This document shows positions 15,909 to 26,291 of a stretch of 64,000 nucleotides of DNA, piece after piece. Below the pieces are notes generated by a model. The model was given only the letters and a program-made list of their open reading frames with translations, had not been told where the DNA came from and did no database searches. Made by a program: the position numbers and the translations under genes. The stretch comes from Oceaniglobus roseus (GTDB lineage: Bacteria > Pseudomonadota > Alphaproteobacteria > Rhodobacterales > Rhodobacteraceae). Numbering within the stretch: position 1 is the first letter of the stretch; the number at the start of each line of letters is the position of its first letter. The stretch covers positions 1 through 64,000 of the forward strand of contig NZ_PNOS01000007.1 in NCBI RefSeq assembly GCF_002869745.1. The letters are read 5' to 3'.

Positions 15909-16735
15909 AGGAGTTCGGTCCAGCGTTGGAGGGCGTCGAGCGCCTCGGGTTCGTCGAGGAAGGGAATGTGGCCGCGCCCCGGCACCTCGGCGAAGATCAT
16001 GTCGGGGCGGCGGGCGCGCATCTTCGCGGCCGTATCCGTTGTCAGCAGGTCGGAGTTGGCGCCGCGGACCAGGGCGAGGGGCAGGCCCGCCATGGCGTCG
16101 AAGAGTGGCCAGAGGTCCGGCGCGGGCTGGTCGCCGGAGGCCTGGAAGGCGTCGCGCAGGGCGGGGTCGTAGTTGATCGTCAGACCGTCGGGCGTGGCGA
16201 CATAGTGCTTCTTCGCCTCCTCTTCCCAGCGGCCTGCGGGCACGTCCCGGAACCCGGCCATGCGTTCGGACATCAGCTTCGCCGCCTCGGCATGGGTCTT
16301 CGCGGCGGGGTTGCGGCCGATGTAGCCGCCGATCACGGCAAGGCCCTCGGGCGCGATCTCGGGGCCGATGTCGTTCAGCGCGACGCCGAGGAGGCGGGGC
16401 CGGTGCGAATACGCCAGCATCATGGCGAGCAGGCCGCCGCGGGATGTGCCGAGGATCGCGGTCTTCTCCAGTCCGAGGTGGTCGAGAATCTCGATCGTGT
16501 CGCAGGCCTCCTGGGTCAGGGTATAGGACTTCGGATCCGCCCAGTCCGACTGCCCTCGTCCGCGGTAGTCGAGACGGATCAGGCGGTTGGCCGACAGATG
16601 GGGCGCGACGTGGTCGAAATCGGTGCCGTTGCGGGTGAGGCCGGCGAGGCAGAGGATGGGCGTGCCGGTGCCCCCGGACATGCCGGTGTCGGTATAGTGG
16701 AGCGTGAGGCCGTCGGAGGTCTGGAAGCGGGGCAT
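15905..16735 (-). CDS. Alpha/beta hydrolase
   Basis: This 276-residue protein begins with a GLTLHYTDTG strand. It has the oxyanion region CLAGLTRNGTDF near 29-40, RLDYRGRGQSD near 54-64, the nucleophile elbow GTSRGG (Ser98) and PGRGHIPFLDEP with the catalytic His near the C-terminus. It is a cytoplasmic hydrolase of unknown substrate. Its ATG overlaps the stop of the upstream haloacid dehalogenase by one base (TGATG), and its stop overlaps the downstream dehydratase start, so all three are likely made from one message. Confidence 0.85.
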   Translation of the reverse strand: MPRFQTSDGLTLHYTDTGMSGGTGTPILCLAGLTRNGTDFDHVAPHLSANRLIRLDYRGRGQSDWADPKSYTLTQEACDTIEILDHLGLEKTAILGTSRGGLLAMMLAYSHRPRLLGVALNDIGPEIAPEGLAVIGGYIGRNPAAKTHAEAAKLMSERMAGFRDVPAGRWEEEAKKHYVATPDGLTINYDPALRDAFQASGDQPAPDLWPLFDAMAGLPLALVRGANSDLLTTDTAAKMRARRPDMIFAEVPGRGHIPFLDEPEALDALQRWTELL

Positions 16736-17415
16736 CAGGCGGCGAGCTCCGGGATGTCCTTCAGGTCCTTCAGGATTCGGTGCGGACGGCCGGGCAGGCG
16801 GTCGACGGGTTCTCCCGCGCGGTTCACCCAGGCGGTGGTGAAGCCGTAGGCGGCGGCCGAAGCGGCGTCCCAGCCGTTGGAGGAGACGAACAGCACCTCG
16901 GACTTCGCGCAGCCGAAGCGCTGCCCGACCATGTTGTAGACCCGCGCGTCGGGCTTGAAGATCCTGACGGTTTCCACGCTGAGGCTGTCCTCGATCAGGT
17001 CGTCGAGGCCCGCGGAGTCGACGGCGGCCTTCAGCATCTCGGGCGAGCCGTTGGACAGGATGGCGCAGGTCTTTCCCCTGTCCTTCAGCGCCTTCAGAAT
17101 CAAGGGCACCTCGGGAAACGCCTCGAGCTCCCAGTAAAGGGCGAGAAGGCGGTCGCGCAGCGCGGGATCGGTGAGCCCGGCCGCCTCCAGCGCCCAGTCG
17201 AGCCCGTCCTGCGTCACCTTCCAGAAGTCGCAGTGATCGCCGGTGATGGCGCGCAGCCAGCTGTATTCCAGCTGTTTCCGGCGCCAGTCGCGGGCGAGGG
17301 TCTGCCAGTGGTCGGCCAGCTGGCTGTGCCCGGGCTCGGACGCGGCGCGGCGGGCGGCGGCGCTGACGTCGAAGAGGGTGCCGTAGGCGTCGAAGATGCA
17401 GGTGGTGATGGGCAT
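16735..17415 (-). CDS. Haloacid dehalogenase, type II
   Basis: This 226-residue HAD-superfamily enzyme has the nucleophile motif FDAYGTLFD (Asp9), motif II LSNGSP, motif III lysine in KPDARVYNM, and SSNGWDAASAAAYGFTTAWVNR, the pattern characteristic of L-2-haloacid dehalogenases. These enzymes remove halide from 2-haloalkanoates by an aspartyl-ester intermediate. Genomic copies may also act on other small acids. It heads a leftward operon with an alpha/beta hydrolase and a dehydratase. Confidence 0.88.
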   Translation of the reverse strand: MPITTCIFDAYGTLFDVSAAARRAASEPGHSQLADHWQTLARDWRRKQLEYSWLRAITGDHCDFWKVTQDGLDWALEAAGLTDPALRDRLLALYWELEAFPEVPLILKALKDRGKTCAILSNGSPEMLKAAVDSAGLDDLIEDSLSVETVRIFKPDARVYNMVGQRFGCAKSEVLFVSSNGWDAASAAAYGFTTAWVNRAGEPVDRLPGRPHRILKDLKDIPELAA

Positions 17416-17652
17416 GGGGCCTTCCCGTGTGCGGTTCGCCCGCACGGTGCCACAGCGGGCGGGCGGGGGAAAGGCGGTGCGCGCGCTGTCGGCCCGACAT
17501 GTGGCTGCAGGGCCGGATTGGCCGCATTTCTGCGGATTCTCACGATTTCCGGGGGTGGGGTTTACATCCGCGACTCGATTTGAAACCTTGCGTCCCGACT
17601 TTGGCGGGCCGAGGCGCGGCCCGTCGTCGATGCGAATTGAAAAGGAGATACC

Positions 17653-18090
17653 ATGGCACAGGCCAAGGCAGGCGACACGATCAAGATGCATTACACCGGT
17701 TCGCTGGAGGACGGTTCGGTCTTCGATTCCAGCAAGGACCGCGCGCCGCTCGAGTTCGAACTGGGCTCGGGCCAGATCATCCCCGGCCTCGACGCCGCCG
17801 TGCAGGGCATGGCCGAGGGCGAGGAGAAGACGGTGACGATCCCCGCGGGCGAAGCCTATGGCGACCATCACCCCGAGCGGGTTCAGGCGGTGCCGAAGGC
17901 GCAGTTCCCCGACCACATCCCGACCGAGGTCGGCACGCAGCTGCAGGTGCAGACGCCCGACGGCCAGGCGATCCCGGTCGTGGTGGCGGACGTCACCGAG
18001 GACGCGGTGATGCTGGACGCGAACCACCCGCTGGCCGGCAAGGATCTGACCTTCGCGGTCGAGATCGTCGGGATTTCCCGGGCCGCCTGA
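17653..18090 (+). CDS. FKBP-type peptidyl-prolyl isomerase, SlyD-like
   Basis: This 145-residue protein begins AQAKAGDTIKMHYTGSLEDG. It has an FKBP domain interrupted by an insert-in-flap domain (about 70-125), as in SlyD-type isomerases. ELGSGQIIPGLDAAVQGM and GEAYGDHHPE are family landmarks. Unlike E. coli SlyD it has no His/Cys-rich metal-binding tail. It should catalyse proline isomerisation and assist folding in the cytoplasm, since no signal peptide is present. AAAGGAG before the ATG gives a strong ribosome binding site. Confidence 0.93.
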   Translation: MAQAKAGDTIKMHYTGSLEDGSVFDSSKDRAPLEFELGSGQIIPGLDAAVQGMAEGEEKTVTIPAGEAYGDHHPERVQAVPKAQFPDHIPTEVGTQLQVQTPDGQAIPVVVADVTEDAVMLDANHPLAGKDLTFAVEIVGISRAA

Positions 18091-18255
18091 GGCGGGCATC
18101 GGCGGCGGACACCGTCCGCCCCCCGTCCCACGAACATTTGCGCCGGGTCCGCCCCGGCGTCCGGACCCGCAAGGCGCGAGCGCGCCCTGCGGGTCTTTCT
18201 TCGGGATCCTTCCCCGCAGGGCCGGGTGTCCTGTCTGCCGCTGCGGGCCGCGGGC

Positions 18256-18422
18256 CCGCCTTTCTGAAGAAAAGCGGTGACGAAAATCTTCAGATTTTCG
18301 CTTTCCCCGCACGATCGCACGGGGCCGGGAGCCGCTTTTCTCAAGAAAAGCGGCGCGGACTTCTCGAGAAGTCCGCATGCCCGCCGGTCGCATGAAGGCG
18401 TGGCATCCGCCGCCTTCATGCG
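18256..18422. repeat. Cluster of short palindromes, copy A
   Basis: The 387-base convergent gap after the FKBP gene contains five near-adjacent inverted repeats. One at 18256-18277 is a diverged CCGCTTTTCT-type palindrome, and one at 18281-18300 has arms CGAAAATCT. At 18331-18354 the arms are GCCGCTTTTCT, at 18355-18376 GCGGACTTCTC in a perfect 22-base palindrome, and at 18389-18422 CGCATGAAGGCG around a 10-base loop. The 22-base palindrome recurs exactly at 41539-41560, where a similar cluster lies. The last hairpin may also end transcription of one of the two convergent genes, though it has no U-run. Confidence 0.85.
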
Positions 18423-18477
18423 ATCCGGTCCACCGCGATCCCCAGTCCGGCGCAACGCGCAGCGACGTAATCCGGGG

Positions 18478-18894
18478 TCAGAAGCAGCCGGAGTGGTCCT
18501 CTCCGAATCCGTGGAGGTAGATGACCGAGGGCGTGTTGCCGTTGCCGCAGACGAAGACTCCGACCCCGAACGGCCGGCCGCTGCGGGCCATGGCGGCGAG
18601 GCTGCCTCGGTCGTTGCCGCCCGCCGCGACCATCTGCGGGATGCGCGCGCGTGTGGCCTGGTCGGCGAAGACCGGATCGCCTTCGTCTTGGGGGTGGCGC
18701 AGGCCGAAGCGGTGGAAGTTGGCCCGGTCCTGCTGGATCACGCCGCCGAGCGAGGTCACGGGCTGGCCGCGCGAATTGCGCATGTCCTCGGGGCCGATCC
18801 AGGCGATGTAATAGGCCTGCTGGTTCCACTGCTGCGCCGGCAGGGGAGCCGGGAGCGTGCCAAGGGCGAGGGCGAGAATGACATTCCGAAACAT
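18478..18894 (-). CDS. Secreted hypothetical protein
   Basis: This 138-residue protein starts with a signal peptide (FRNVILALALGTLPAPLPA, cleavage near residue 20 before QQWNQQ). The mature part contains two cysteines close to the C-terminus (about 115 and 137), suggesting a periplasmic disulfide. I recognise no family. The protein is polar and Gly/Asn-rich, with a YYIAWIG segment near 27-33. It stands alone, leftward, beyond the palindrome cluster. Confidence 0.7.
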   Translation of the reverse strand: MFRNVILALALGTLPAPLPAQQWNQQAYYIAWIGPEDMRNSRGQPVTSLGGVIQQDRANFHRFGLRHPQDEGDPVFADQATRARIPQMVAAGGNDRGSLAAMARSGRPFGVGVFVCGNGNTPSVIYLHGFGEDHSGCF

Positions 18895-19118
18895 GAAACT
18901 CTCCGAAATCGGTCGGGTGAAGATGTCTTGTCGTAAAATGGGGCGCGCAGTGGAGGAGGCCGCGCCGGAAGCGGGACCGGGCGCGCCGCGCGGACATTCG
19001 TGCCGCGCTGCGCTTCCGGACCTGACGCAAGGGTAGGTCGCGCCGCGGGGAACGGGCAAGCGGAATCGAGAGACGTTTGCGCGCAGCGCCCGTCGCGGAG
19101 AGACCGCGCGCGGGCGCC

Positions 19119-19907
19119 TCAGATGTGCTCGGGCTGGGGCATGCCGAGGACATGGTAGCCGCCGTCGACGCGGATGATCTCTCCGGTCGTGCAGCGGCCC
19201 GCGTCGGAGGCGAGGTAGACGGCGGTGCCGCCCACGGCCTCGAGCGTGGCGTTGGCGCGCAGCGGCGCGTTCGCCTCGGTCTGGCGGAAGGTGCGGCGGG
19301 CGCCGCCGATCGCGGCCCCGGCCAGCGTCTTCATCGGACCGGGCGAGATGGCGTTGACGCGGATGCCCTGCGGCCCGAGGTCGTTCGCGAGGTAGCGGAC
19401 GGCCGATTCCAGCGCGGCCTTGGCGACGCCCATGACGTTGTAGAACGGGGTGACGCGGTTCGACCCCTGGTAGGTCAGGGTGATGAGCGTGCCGCCCTCC
19501 GGCATGATCTGCGAGGCGCGCTTCGCCACGTCGATGAAGCTGTAGCAGCTGATCGCGAGGGAGTGGGAGAAGTTCTTGCGCGTGGTGTTGATGAACCGGC
19601 CCGTGAGTTCGTTCTTGTCGGAATAGGCGATGGCGTGGACCAGGAAGTCGATGCTGCCCCATTCCGTCGTCAGCCGCTCGAAGGCCGCGTCCATCGAGGC
19701 GTCGTCGGTCACGTCGACATCCAGCAGGAACGAGCTGCCGACGCTGGCGGCCAGCGGTTCGACCCGCTTGCCGAAGGCTTCGCCTTGGTAGGAGAAGGCC
19801 AGTTCCGCCCCTTCGGCGGCCATGGCGGAGGCGATGCCCCAGGCGATGGAATGGGAGTTCGCGACCCCCATGATCAGCCCGCGCTTGCCCTTCATCAGAT
19901 CGCCCAT
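19119..19907 (-). CDS. fabI: Enoyl-[acyl-carrier-protein] reductase (NADH) FabI
   Basis: This 262-residue SDR-fold enzyme completes each fatty-acid elongation cycle by reducing enoyl-ACP with NADH. The nucleotide loop is GVANSHSIAWG (14-24). The catalytic pair Tyr156 and Lys163 (YNVMGVAK), with Tyr146 nearby, fall at the same numbers as in E. coli FabI. The C-terminus ends with GGYHVLGMPQ. A second possible start is Met5. It lies 15 bases after fabB in the same direction, as in related bacteria, and is the known target of FabI inhibitors. Confidence 0.96.
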   Translation of the reverse strand: MGDLMKGKRGLIMGVANSHSIAWGIASAMAAEGAELAFSYQGEAFGKRVEPLAASVGSSFLLDVDVTDDASMDAAFERLTTEWGSIDFLVHAIAYSDKNELTGRFINTTRKNFSHSLAISCYSFIDVAKRASQIMPEGGTLITLTYQGSNRVTPFYNVMGVAKAALESAVRYLANDLGPQGIRVNAISPGPMKTLAGAAIGGARRTFRQTEANAPLRANATLEAVGGTAVYLASDAGRCTTGEIIRVDGGYHVLGMPQPEHI

Positions 19908-19922
19908 GTGCCTCGGTCCTTC

Positions 19923-21152
<1,230 letters not shown>

Positions 21153-21630
21153 GGAGAGTGTTCCCGTTGCTGGACTTCGGCCCTGTTTAAAGGCCAAGCG
21201 CGCGCCGACGCAACCCGTTAGCGCGCCGTCGGCCCGGCGTCGCGGCAGGCGGGCCGACCGGGTGTTGCGGCGGCGCTCCGCCCCGGGGGGGGCGCGACGG
21301 CATCGTGGGACGGGCGCCGCCGGGCGGCATCGGGCGCGGCGTGCGGGGCGACGCCATGGGGGCGGCCCGGGCCGTTCGTCGCCGCTGCGGTGGGGATCTC
21401 CTGCGGTAGGCCCGGATCGCCCGCGCCGATCCGTTCGACGCTGCGCATCTGGCGATCGGTCAAGGGCCCTTCCCGATGCCGGTCCGACGTGCTTTCGTGC
21501 GGCGGAGCCGTGCGGCGCTTGACCCTGTCCCTTGCGCTCCCCGCGAGGCGTGCGCTCCGGAGAGGACGCACTTGCGGAGCTGAGGGTCGTCACAGGGCAG
21601 GGACGAGGCGCGTTACCGCTGCGCCGACCG
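21153..21630. other. 478-base gap between fabA and fabB
   Basis: Frames here are Arg/Pro/Ala-rich without ribosome binding sites, so I call no gene. The gap is strongly G/C-rich with an eight-base G run and a short GGCC hairpin close to the fabB start. It may hold a separate fabB promoter. Confidence 0.45.
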
Positions 21631-22140
21631 TCAGCTTTCGCTGAGCGCGACCTTCATGTCCCTGACCTGGTAGATCACCTCGCCGTCGGCCTCGACCGTG
21701 CCGTCGGCGACGCCCATGGTCAGCCGCCGGCTCTGCACCGCCTTGGTGAAGTCGACCTTGTAGGTCAGACGCTTGCGGTCGGGCCGCACCATGCCTGTCA
21801 GCTTGACCTCGCCGACGCCGAGCGCATAGCCGCGCCCCTGCCATCCCCGCCAGCCGAGGTTGAAGCCGGTGAGCTGCCAGAGCCCGTCGAGCCCGAGGCA
21901 GCCGGGCATGATCGGGTTGCCGGGGAAGTGGCACTCGAAGAACCAGAGGTCGGGGGTGATGTCGAACTCCGCCAGCACGTGGCCCTTGCCGTGGGCGCCG
22001 CCATCGGCGCTGATGTCGGTGATGCGGTCCATCATCAGCATCGGCGGCAGCGGCAGCTGGGCGTTGCCGGGCCCGAAGAGTTCGCCCCTCGCGCAGGCCA
22101 GCAGCGCCTCCCTGTCGAAGGTGGTCGGATAATCGGCCAT
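21631..22140 (-). CDS. fabA: 3-hydroxyacyl-[acyl-carrier-protein] dehydratase/isomerase FabA
   Basis: This 169-residue hot-dog-fold enzyme dehydrates 3-hydroxydecanoyl-ACP and isomerises the product to the cis-3 form, the branch point for unsaturated fatty acids. The catalytic His71 ([14 protein letters not shown]) and Asp85 ([10 protein letters not shown]) are one residue from their E. coli numbers. It starts divergently from the irr-like gene, with about 127 bases between the starts, so iron-linked control of this promoter is possible but unproven. Confidence 0.96.
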   Translation of the reverse strand: MADYPTTFDREALLACARGELFGPGNAQLPLPPMLMMDRITDISADGGAHGKGHVLAEFDITPDLWFFECHFPGNPIMPGCLGLDGLWQLTGFNLGWRGWQGRGYALGVGEVKLTGMVRPDRKRLTYKVDFTKAVQSRRLTMGVADGTVEADGEVIYQVRDMKVALSES

Positions 22141-22267
22141 GATCTGCCCCCCAGGATCGCGTCGTTGCGGTGGTGCCCTCTAGCATCGCGCCCGGCGGTC
22201 CTGCAAGCCCGGGGTCCGCGCGGACTTCCCCGAATTCCAATTGAAACCCGGGGGCCTGCGGGCCTAT

Positions 22268-22714
22268 ATGGAGGGCATGGACGACACCGCGCCCGAGATG
22301 ACCGAGAATGCCCTGGCCCGCGGGGCCGGATGGCTGGCCCGCGCCGACCTGCGCCCGACCCGCCAGCGCGTGTCGCTGGCCGCGCTGCTGGTCGGCGACG
22401 GGGAGAACCGCCACGTGACCGCCGAAAGCCTGCATGCCGCCTCCCGCGCCGCCGGAGAGGCCGTGTCGCTGGCGACGGTCTACAACACGCTGCGCGCCTT
22501 CTGCGAGGCGGGCCTGATGCAGGAAGTCACTGTCGACGGCACGAAGTCCTACTTCGACACCCGCATGGACGACCATCCGCACTTCTACTGGGAGGACACG
22601 GGCGTGCTGACCGACGCGCCCGCCGACCAGCTCGAGATCGTTGGAATGCCGGATGCGCCGGAAGGAACGGAGATTTCCCGCGTCGACGTGGTGATCCGGG
22701 TGCGGCGGGTGTGA
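22268..22714 (+). CDS. irr: Fur-family iron response regulator, Irr type
   Basis: From the ATG at 22268 the protein is 148 residues; a second ATG at 22277 and a TTG at 22241 are alternatives. The winged helix covers about 28-90 (RPTRQRVSLAALL and SLATVYNTLRAFCEAGLM). A HxH element (DDHPHFYWED, 101-110) sits where Irr proteins carry their heme/metal site. In alphaproteobacteria Irr controls heme and iron genes when iron is low and is destabilised by heme. Divergent placement from fabA is the usual arrangement in this order. Confidence 0.9.
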   Translation: MEGMDDTAPEMTENALARGAGWLARADLRPTRQRVSLAALLVGDGENRHVTAESLHAASRAAGEAVSLATVYNTLRAFCEAGLMQEVTVDGTKSYFDTRMDDHPHFYWEDTGVLTDAPADQLEIVGMPDAPEGTEISRVDVVIRVRRV

Positions 22715-22720
22715 AGCCCG

Positions 22721-22750
22721 GGTAGGATGGGTGATATCACCCATCCTGCG
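22721..22750. repeat. Twin palindrome element, left copy
   Basis: A 22-base perfect palindrome (arm GGATGGGTGAT, 22725-22746) begins just after the irr stop and is flanked by GGTA and TGCG. The whole 30-base unit is repeated exactly at 22846-22875. As RNA it can form an 11-bp hairpin without a U-run. Confidence 0.85.
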
Positions 22751-22845
22751 ACGCTACCTTCGCTCCGCAGACTCACCCTGATCATCCCGAGACCCGGCCG
22801 CCGGGCGTTCCGCCCGTGTTCTGTTCCCGGCGTCCGGGACGTTTC

Positions 22846-22875
22846 GGTAGGATGGGTGATATCACCCATCCTGCG
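22846..22875. repeat. Twin palindrome element, right copy
   Basis: This is an exact second copy of the 30-base unit at 22721-22750, with its palindrome at 22850-22871. The two copies bracket about 95 bases of non-coding DNA between irr and the convergent hypothetical gene, which looks like a duplicated or mobile short element. Confidence 0.85.
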
Positions 22876-22883
22876 TTCGCCGG

Positions 22884-23747
22884 TCAGAACCACTGGCCCG
22901 GCTCCATCAGCCCGAGGTCCATCAGCTGCTGGCTGTTCCAGCGGAACGGCACGGAGTTGCGCCACTTGAAGGTCGCGATGTGGTCGCGGCTCCCGGGATT
23001 GGTGCGCAGGGCCTTCGCCGTGCGGAACGAACAGACGGCGGCGGTCAGGTTGTTGTGCCAGGGGCAGGCGTAGGTGTTGTATTCCGGATCGTTGAAGGTG
23101 TGGTCGGGGCGCAGCTCCAGTCCGGGCTTGGCGCGGAACAGGCCGATCCGGTCGATCCTGCGCTTGCGCCAGGGCACGTGCTCCTCGAACCGCCAGCGCA
23201 GGCCGCCGAAGAAGTCGAGTTGACGCTCCATCGGGGCCCAGTTCCGCGCCGGATCCTTGCGGGCCTGCGCATAGTAGCCCGACTTGTCGAGCCAGGCGTC
23301 CTTCAGCCCCACGGCGTCGGGGTGGGCGGCGAGATCACCGGCGTAGAGGTCGATCACGTAGGTCAGCATCGCGTCCCGGCGTTCCTCGGTGTGGAAGGCC
23401 AGCATCTCGGCGACCGAGCGGGTCTCGGCGAAGGGGTGGAACAGGTACTCGGCGTTGAAGAGGTAGGCCATCCACAGCCCCGGGCCCCTGGCGATCACCG
23501 CGTTCACCGCCCGCTCCATCGCGCCGAGGGCGCGGGTGTCGTGGTCGACCCGGATCAGCGGCGCGTCGCCGGCGGCGAGGGTCAGCTCGGGAGGCGCGAA
23601 GAGCACGGTGGTGGCGAACCCCGCGGCGCGGTGGTGGGCGAGGGTGCTTTCCACCTCGACCAGGTCCTCGGCCAGCAGGATCAGCACCGGGCCCTTGCCG
23701 AGGTCGGGCCTGGCGGTCATGAAGGCCTCGAGCGAGGGAAGGTGCAT
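22884..23747 (-). CDS. Conserved hypothetical protein, possibly glycosyltransferase-2-like
   Basis: This 287-residue cytoplasmic protein has no signal peptide. The N-terminal part ([26 protein letters not shown], then strands and [10 protein letters not shown] near 100) loosely resembles GT-A proteins of the glycosyltransferase family 2_4 type, which begin with a 'watch the neighbourhood' helix followed by an acidic metal site. I cannot see an intact DxD. The C-terminal half contains [14 protein letters not shown] and [12 protein letters not shown]. It stands alone before miaB on the opposite strand. The family guess is weak. Confidence 0.7.
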   Translation of the reverse strand: MHLPSLEAFMTARPDLGKGPVLILLAEDLVEVESTLAHHRAAGFATTVLFAPPELTLAAGDAPLIRVDHDTRALGAMERAVNAVIARGPGLWMAYLFNAEYLFHPFAETRSVAEMLAFHTEERRDAMLTYVIDLYAGDLAAHPDAVGLKDAWLDKSGYYAQARKDPARNWAPMERQLDFFGGLRWRFEEHVPWRKRRIDRIGLFRAKPGLELRPDHTFNDPEYNTYACPWHNNLTAAVCSFRTAKALRTNPGSRDHIATFKWRNSVPFRWNSQQLMDLGLMEPGQWF

Positions 23748-23877
23748 CGGGCGGGATCCGGAAGCTGCTTGCCCGAGGGTTTGCCCGATCCTGCGGGGAT
23801 TGCAAGCGTTGCGGGCGGCCCGTCAATCGGGTAGGGAGCCGTTCCAGTTCCGACATGCGACCTGCGGGAGAGCCGAC

Positions 23878-25185
23878 ATGGGCGACGCGAAGAAGCTGTT
23901 CATCAAGACCTACGGTTGCCAGATGAACGTCTACGACAGCGAGCGGATGGCCGAGGCGCTGGGCGGCGCGGGCTATGCCGAGGTCGGCAGCGCGGCCGAG
24001 GCGGACATGATCCTGCTGAACACCTGCCACATCCGCGAGAAGGCGGCGGAGAAGGTCTATTCCGAGCTTGGACGGCTGCGCGCGCTGAAGGCGGAGCGTC
24101 CCGATCTGAAGATCGGCGTCGCGGGCTGCGTCGCCCAGGCGGAAGGGGCCGAGATCCTGCGCCGCGCGCCGGTGGTGGACCTCGTCGTCGGGCCGCAGAG
24201 CTATCACCGCCTGCCCGCCATGGCCGAGGCGGCGGCGCGGGGGGAGCGGGCGCTCGACACCGACTTCCCCGAGGAGGACAAGTTCGACCATCTCGCCGCG
24301 CGGCCGAAGGCGCGGCGCGCGCCCTCGGCCTTCCTGACGGTGCAGGAGGGATGCGACAAGTTCTGCGCCTTCTGCGTGGTGCCCTACACGCGCGGCGCCG
24401 AGGTGTCGCGCCCGGCCGCGCGGATCCTGGCGGAGGCGCGGGATCTGGTCGAGCGCGGGGTGCGCGAGATCACGCTGCTCGGGCAGAACGTCAACGCCTA
24501 TCACGGGCACGCGGGCGGGCTTGCCGGGCTGGTGCGGGCCCTGGCCGGGATCGACGGGCTGGCGCGGATCCGCTATACGACCAGCCATCCCAACGACATG
24601 GACGATGCACTGATCGCGGCCCACGGGGACTGCGAGAAGCTGATGCCCTACCTGCACCTGCCGGTGCAGTCGGGCAGCGACCGGGTGCTGAAGGCGATGA
24701 ACCGCAAGCACACGGCGGCGCAGTACCTGCGGCTGGTCGAACGGATCCGCGCCGCGCGGCCCGACATCGTGATGTCGGGAGATTTCATCACCGGCTTCCC
24801 GGGCGAGACGGAAGAGGACTTCCGCGCGACGCTGGAGCTGGTCGAGGCCGTGAACTACGGCATGTGCTACAGCTTCAAGTACTCGCCGCGCCCGGGCACC
24901 CCCGCGGCCGAGCGGGCACAGGTGCCCGAGGCGGAGAAGGACGACCGGCTGCAGCGGCTCCAGGCGCTCCTGACGGCGCAGCAGCGTGCCTGCCAGGAGT
25001 CCATGGTCGGCCGCGAGGTGAGCGTGCTGTTCGAGAAGCCGGGGCGCCTGGCGGGACAGATGGGCGGCAAGTCGGACTACCTCCACGCGGTCCATGTCCA
25101 TGCGCCGGGGGCGCAGCCGGGGGACATCGCGCGGGTGCGCGTCACGGGCAGCGCGGCGAACTCCCTGGCGGGCGAACTCGTCTGA
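23878..25185 (+). CDS. miaB: tRNA-2-methylthio-N6-dimethylallyladenosine synthase MiaB
   Basis: This 435-residue radical SAM methylthiotransferase adds a methylthio group to i6A37 of tRNAs that read UNN codons. N-terminal cluster cysteines are Cys14 (TYGCQMN), Cys50 (LLNTCHIRE) and Cys84 (VAGCVAQ). The radical SAM cluster cysteines are 159, 163 and 166 ([10 protein letters not shown]). A C-terminal TRAM domain begins near 375 ([12 protein letters not shown]). I used the ATG at 23878, because a long upstream extension is atypical. It heads the miaB-phoH-ybeY-corC-lnt gene order. Confidence 0.96.
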   Translation: MGDAKKLFIKTYGCQMNVYDSERMAEALGGAGYAEVGSAAEADMILLNTCHIREKAAEKVYSELGRLRALKAERPDLKIGVAGCVAQAEGAEILRRAPVVDLVVGPQSYHRLPAMAEAAARGERALDTDFPEEDKFDHLAARPKARRAPSAFLTVQEGCDKFCAFCVVPYTRGAEVSRPAARILAEARDLVERGVREITLLGQNVNAYHGHAGGLAGLVRALAGIDGLARIRYTTSHPNDMDDALIAAHGDCEKLMPYLHLPVQSGSDRVLKAMNRKHTAAQYLRLVERIRAARPDIVMSGDFITGFPGETEEDFRATLELVEAVNYGMCYSFKYSPRPGTPAAERAQVPEAEKDDRLQRLQALLTAQQRACQESMVGREVSVLFEKPGRLAGQMGGKSDYLHAVHVHAPGAQPGDIARVRVTGSAANSLAGELV

Positions 25186-25667
25186 CCCCGGACCGTCGGG
25201 CCGCATCTCGCCCTCCGGGACCCATCGAACCCGGGTGCCATGGCAGAGGGCGCGCCACGGCGCGGAGAGAGAATCACCCGGCGCGCAGGCGGCGGCCCTG
25301 GCCGGGAACTGGGGCGAACGATCCGGGTCCCGCCACGGTGCCGCCAGATTTTCGCCTCATTCCCCGTGCGCGGCGCACCAGTCCTTCGAGGCCCGGGAGA
25401 CCGTTTCCGGGGCGGGGACAGCGCGCCGCTAATTTTCTTCCCAAAGGCTCAAAATCATCTAAATTCCAATGATGACGCGGGTGTAGCGGGGCTTGTCCCG
25501 GCAGGCGCCGGCGCAGGGTCCGCTCGGGGACCTGCGACGGGGGCTGGTGTTCGTGTCCGCCTCGGTCCGGTCGGCTTCGGGCCGCAGGCGCCGGAACAGC
25601 GGGCGGGCAGGGAAGTGGGGTTCGCTTCCGTCCGGCAAACGTAGATGTATTCTTTTGGAGTCTCGAA
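25186..25667. other. 482-base gap after miaB
   Basis: I see no gene. A comparatively A/T-rich patch near 25430-25475 may hold a promoter for the following small secreted-protein gene, which has TTGGAG in front of its start. No clear terminator follows miaB. Confidence 0.4.
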
Positions 25668-26024
25668 ATGAAAAAGATCCTTGCCCTTGCCACGGTCCTT
25701 GCCGCGGCCCTCGCCACGCCGACGCTGGCCGACCACAAGCTGAACCACCCGGCCTACCGGTTCTCGCCCGACACGCCGCCGGGACGCCTTGTCGTCACCG
25801 TGAGCTGCTTCCGCGGCCCCTGGAAGGAGATCATCTGGGACCACGCCAACCCCGTGTTCATCGACAGCCTGGTGAACGTCGGCTACAGCTATGAAAGCGC
25901 AAGCGCCATCGCCAACCGGATCTGCCGCGACAAGTCGCTGGTGAACGACAACGAGGCGCTGCGGCTGGAAACCGTGCGGGTGCTGAACGGCTCGCCCTCC
26001 TATCAGTACCACTACAAGCACTGA
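25668..26024 (+). CDS. Small secreted hypothetical protein
   Basis: This 118-residue protein has a strong signal peptide (KKILALATVLAAALATPTLA, cleavage before DHKLN). The mature chain of about 97 residues has two cysteines (CFRGP near 48 and CRDK near 86), so a periplasmic disulfide is likely. Motifs I can see, such as GPWKEIIWDHANPVF and SYESASAIANRIC, do not match a family I know. It interrupts the common miaB-phoH order. Confidence 0.75.
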   Translation: MKKILALATVLAAALATPTLADHKLNHPAYRFSPDTPPGRLVVTVSCFRGPWKEIIWDHANPVFIDSLVNVGYSYESASAIANRICRDKSLVNDNEALRLETVRVLNGSPSYQYHYKH

Positions 26025-26291
26025 CCGCCGGGCCCGGTGGGGGCCGATGCACGTTTCCCGACGACTCCCTTGCGCCGCAGCCCGCCCAGGTTGCGGCGCA
26101 TCGCTGTCCGGGGGGCGGTGGCGCGGCTGCGATGGGCCATGGCGTGACGCGACGTCGGGCATATCTGCCCGCCAGGCGTGCAGCCCTCCCAACATCTTGC
26201 GTGATATTTCGATGACACGCCCAGCTTGTGCTTGCGCCGGGGGGCTTGCCTTGGCAGTCTGATCCCAGTCCGCAAGCCATGGGAGCGATTA

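Noticed and set aside
18256-18422. CRISPR array
   Set aside because: The repeated units are palindromes of differing sequence without equal-length spacers, and no cas gene is near.
18416-18480. Frameshift at the end of the secreted 138-residue protein
   Set aside because: A second frame continues for some 20 residues beyond, but the first frame has a sound stop and the continuation is too short to judge.
21218-21571. Protein gene in the fabA-fabB gap
   Set aside because: The frame is Arg/Pro/Ala-rich, has no ribosome binding site and resembles translated G/C-rich intergenic DNA.
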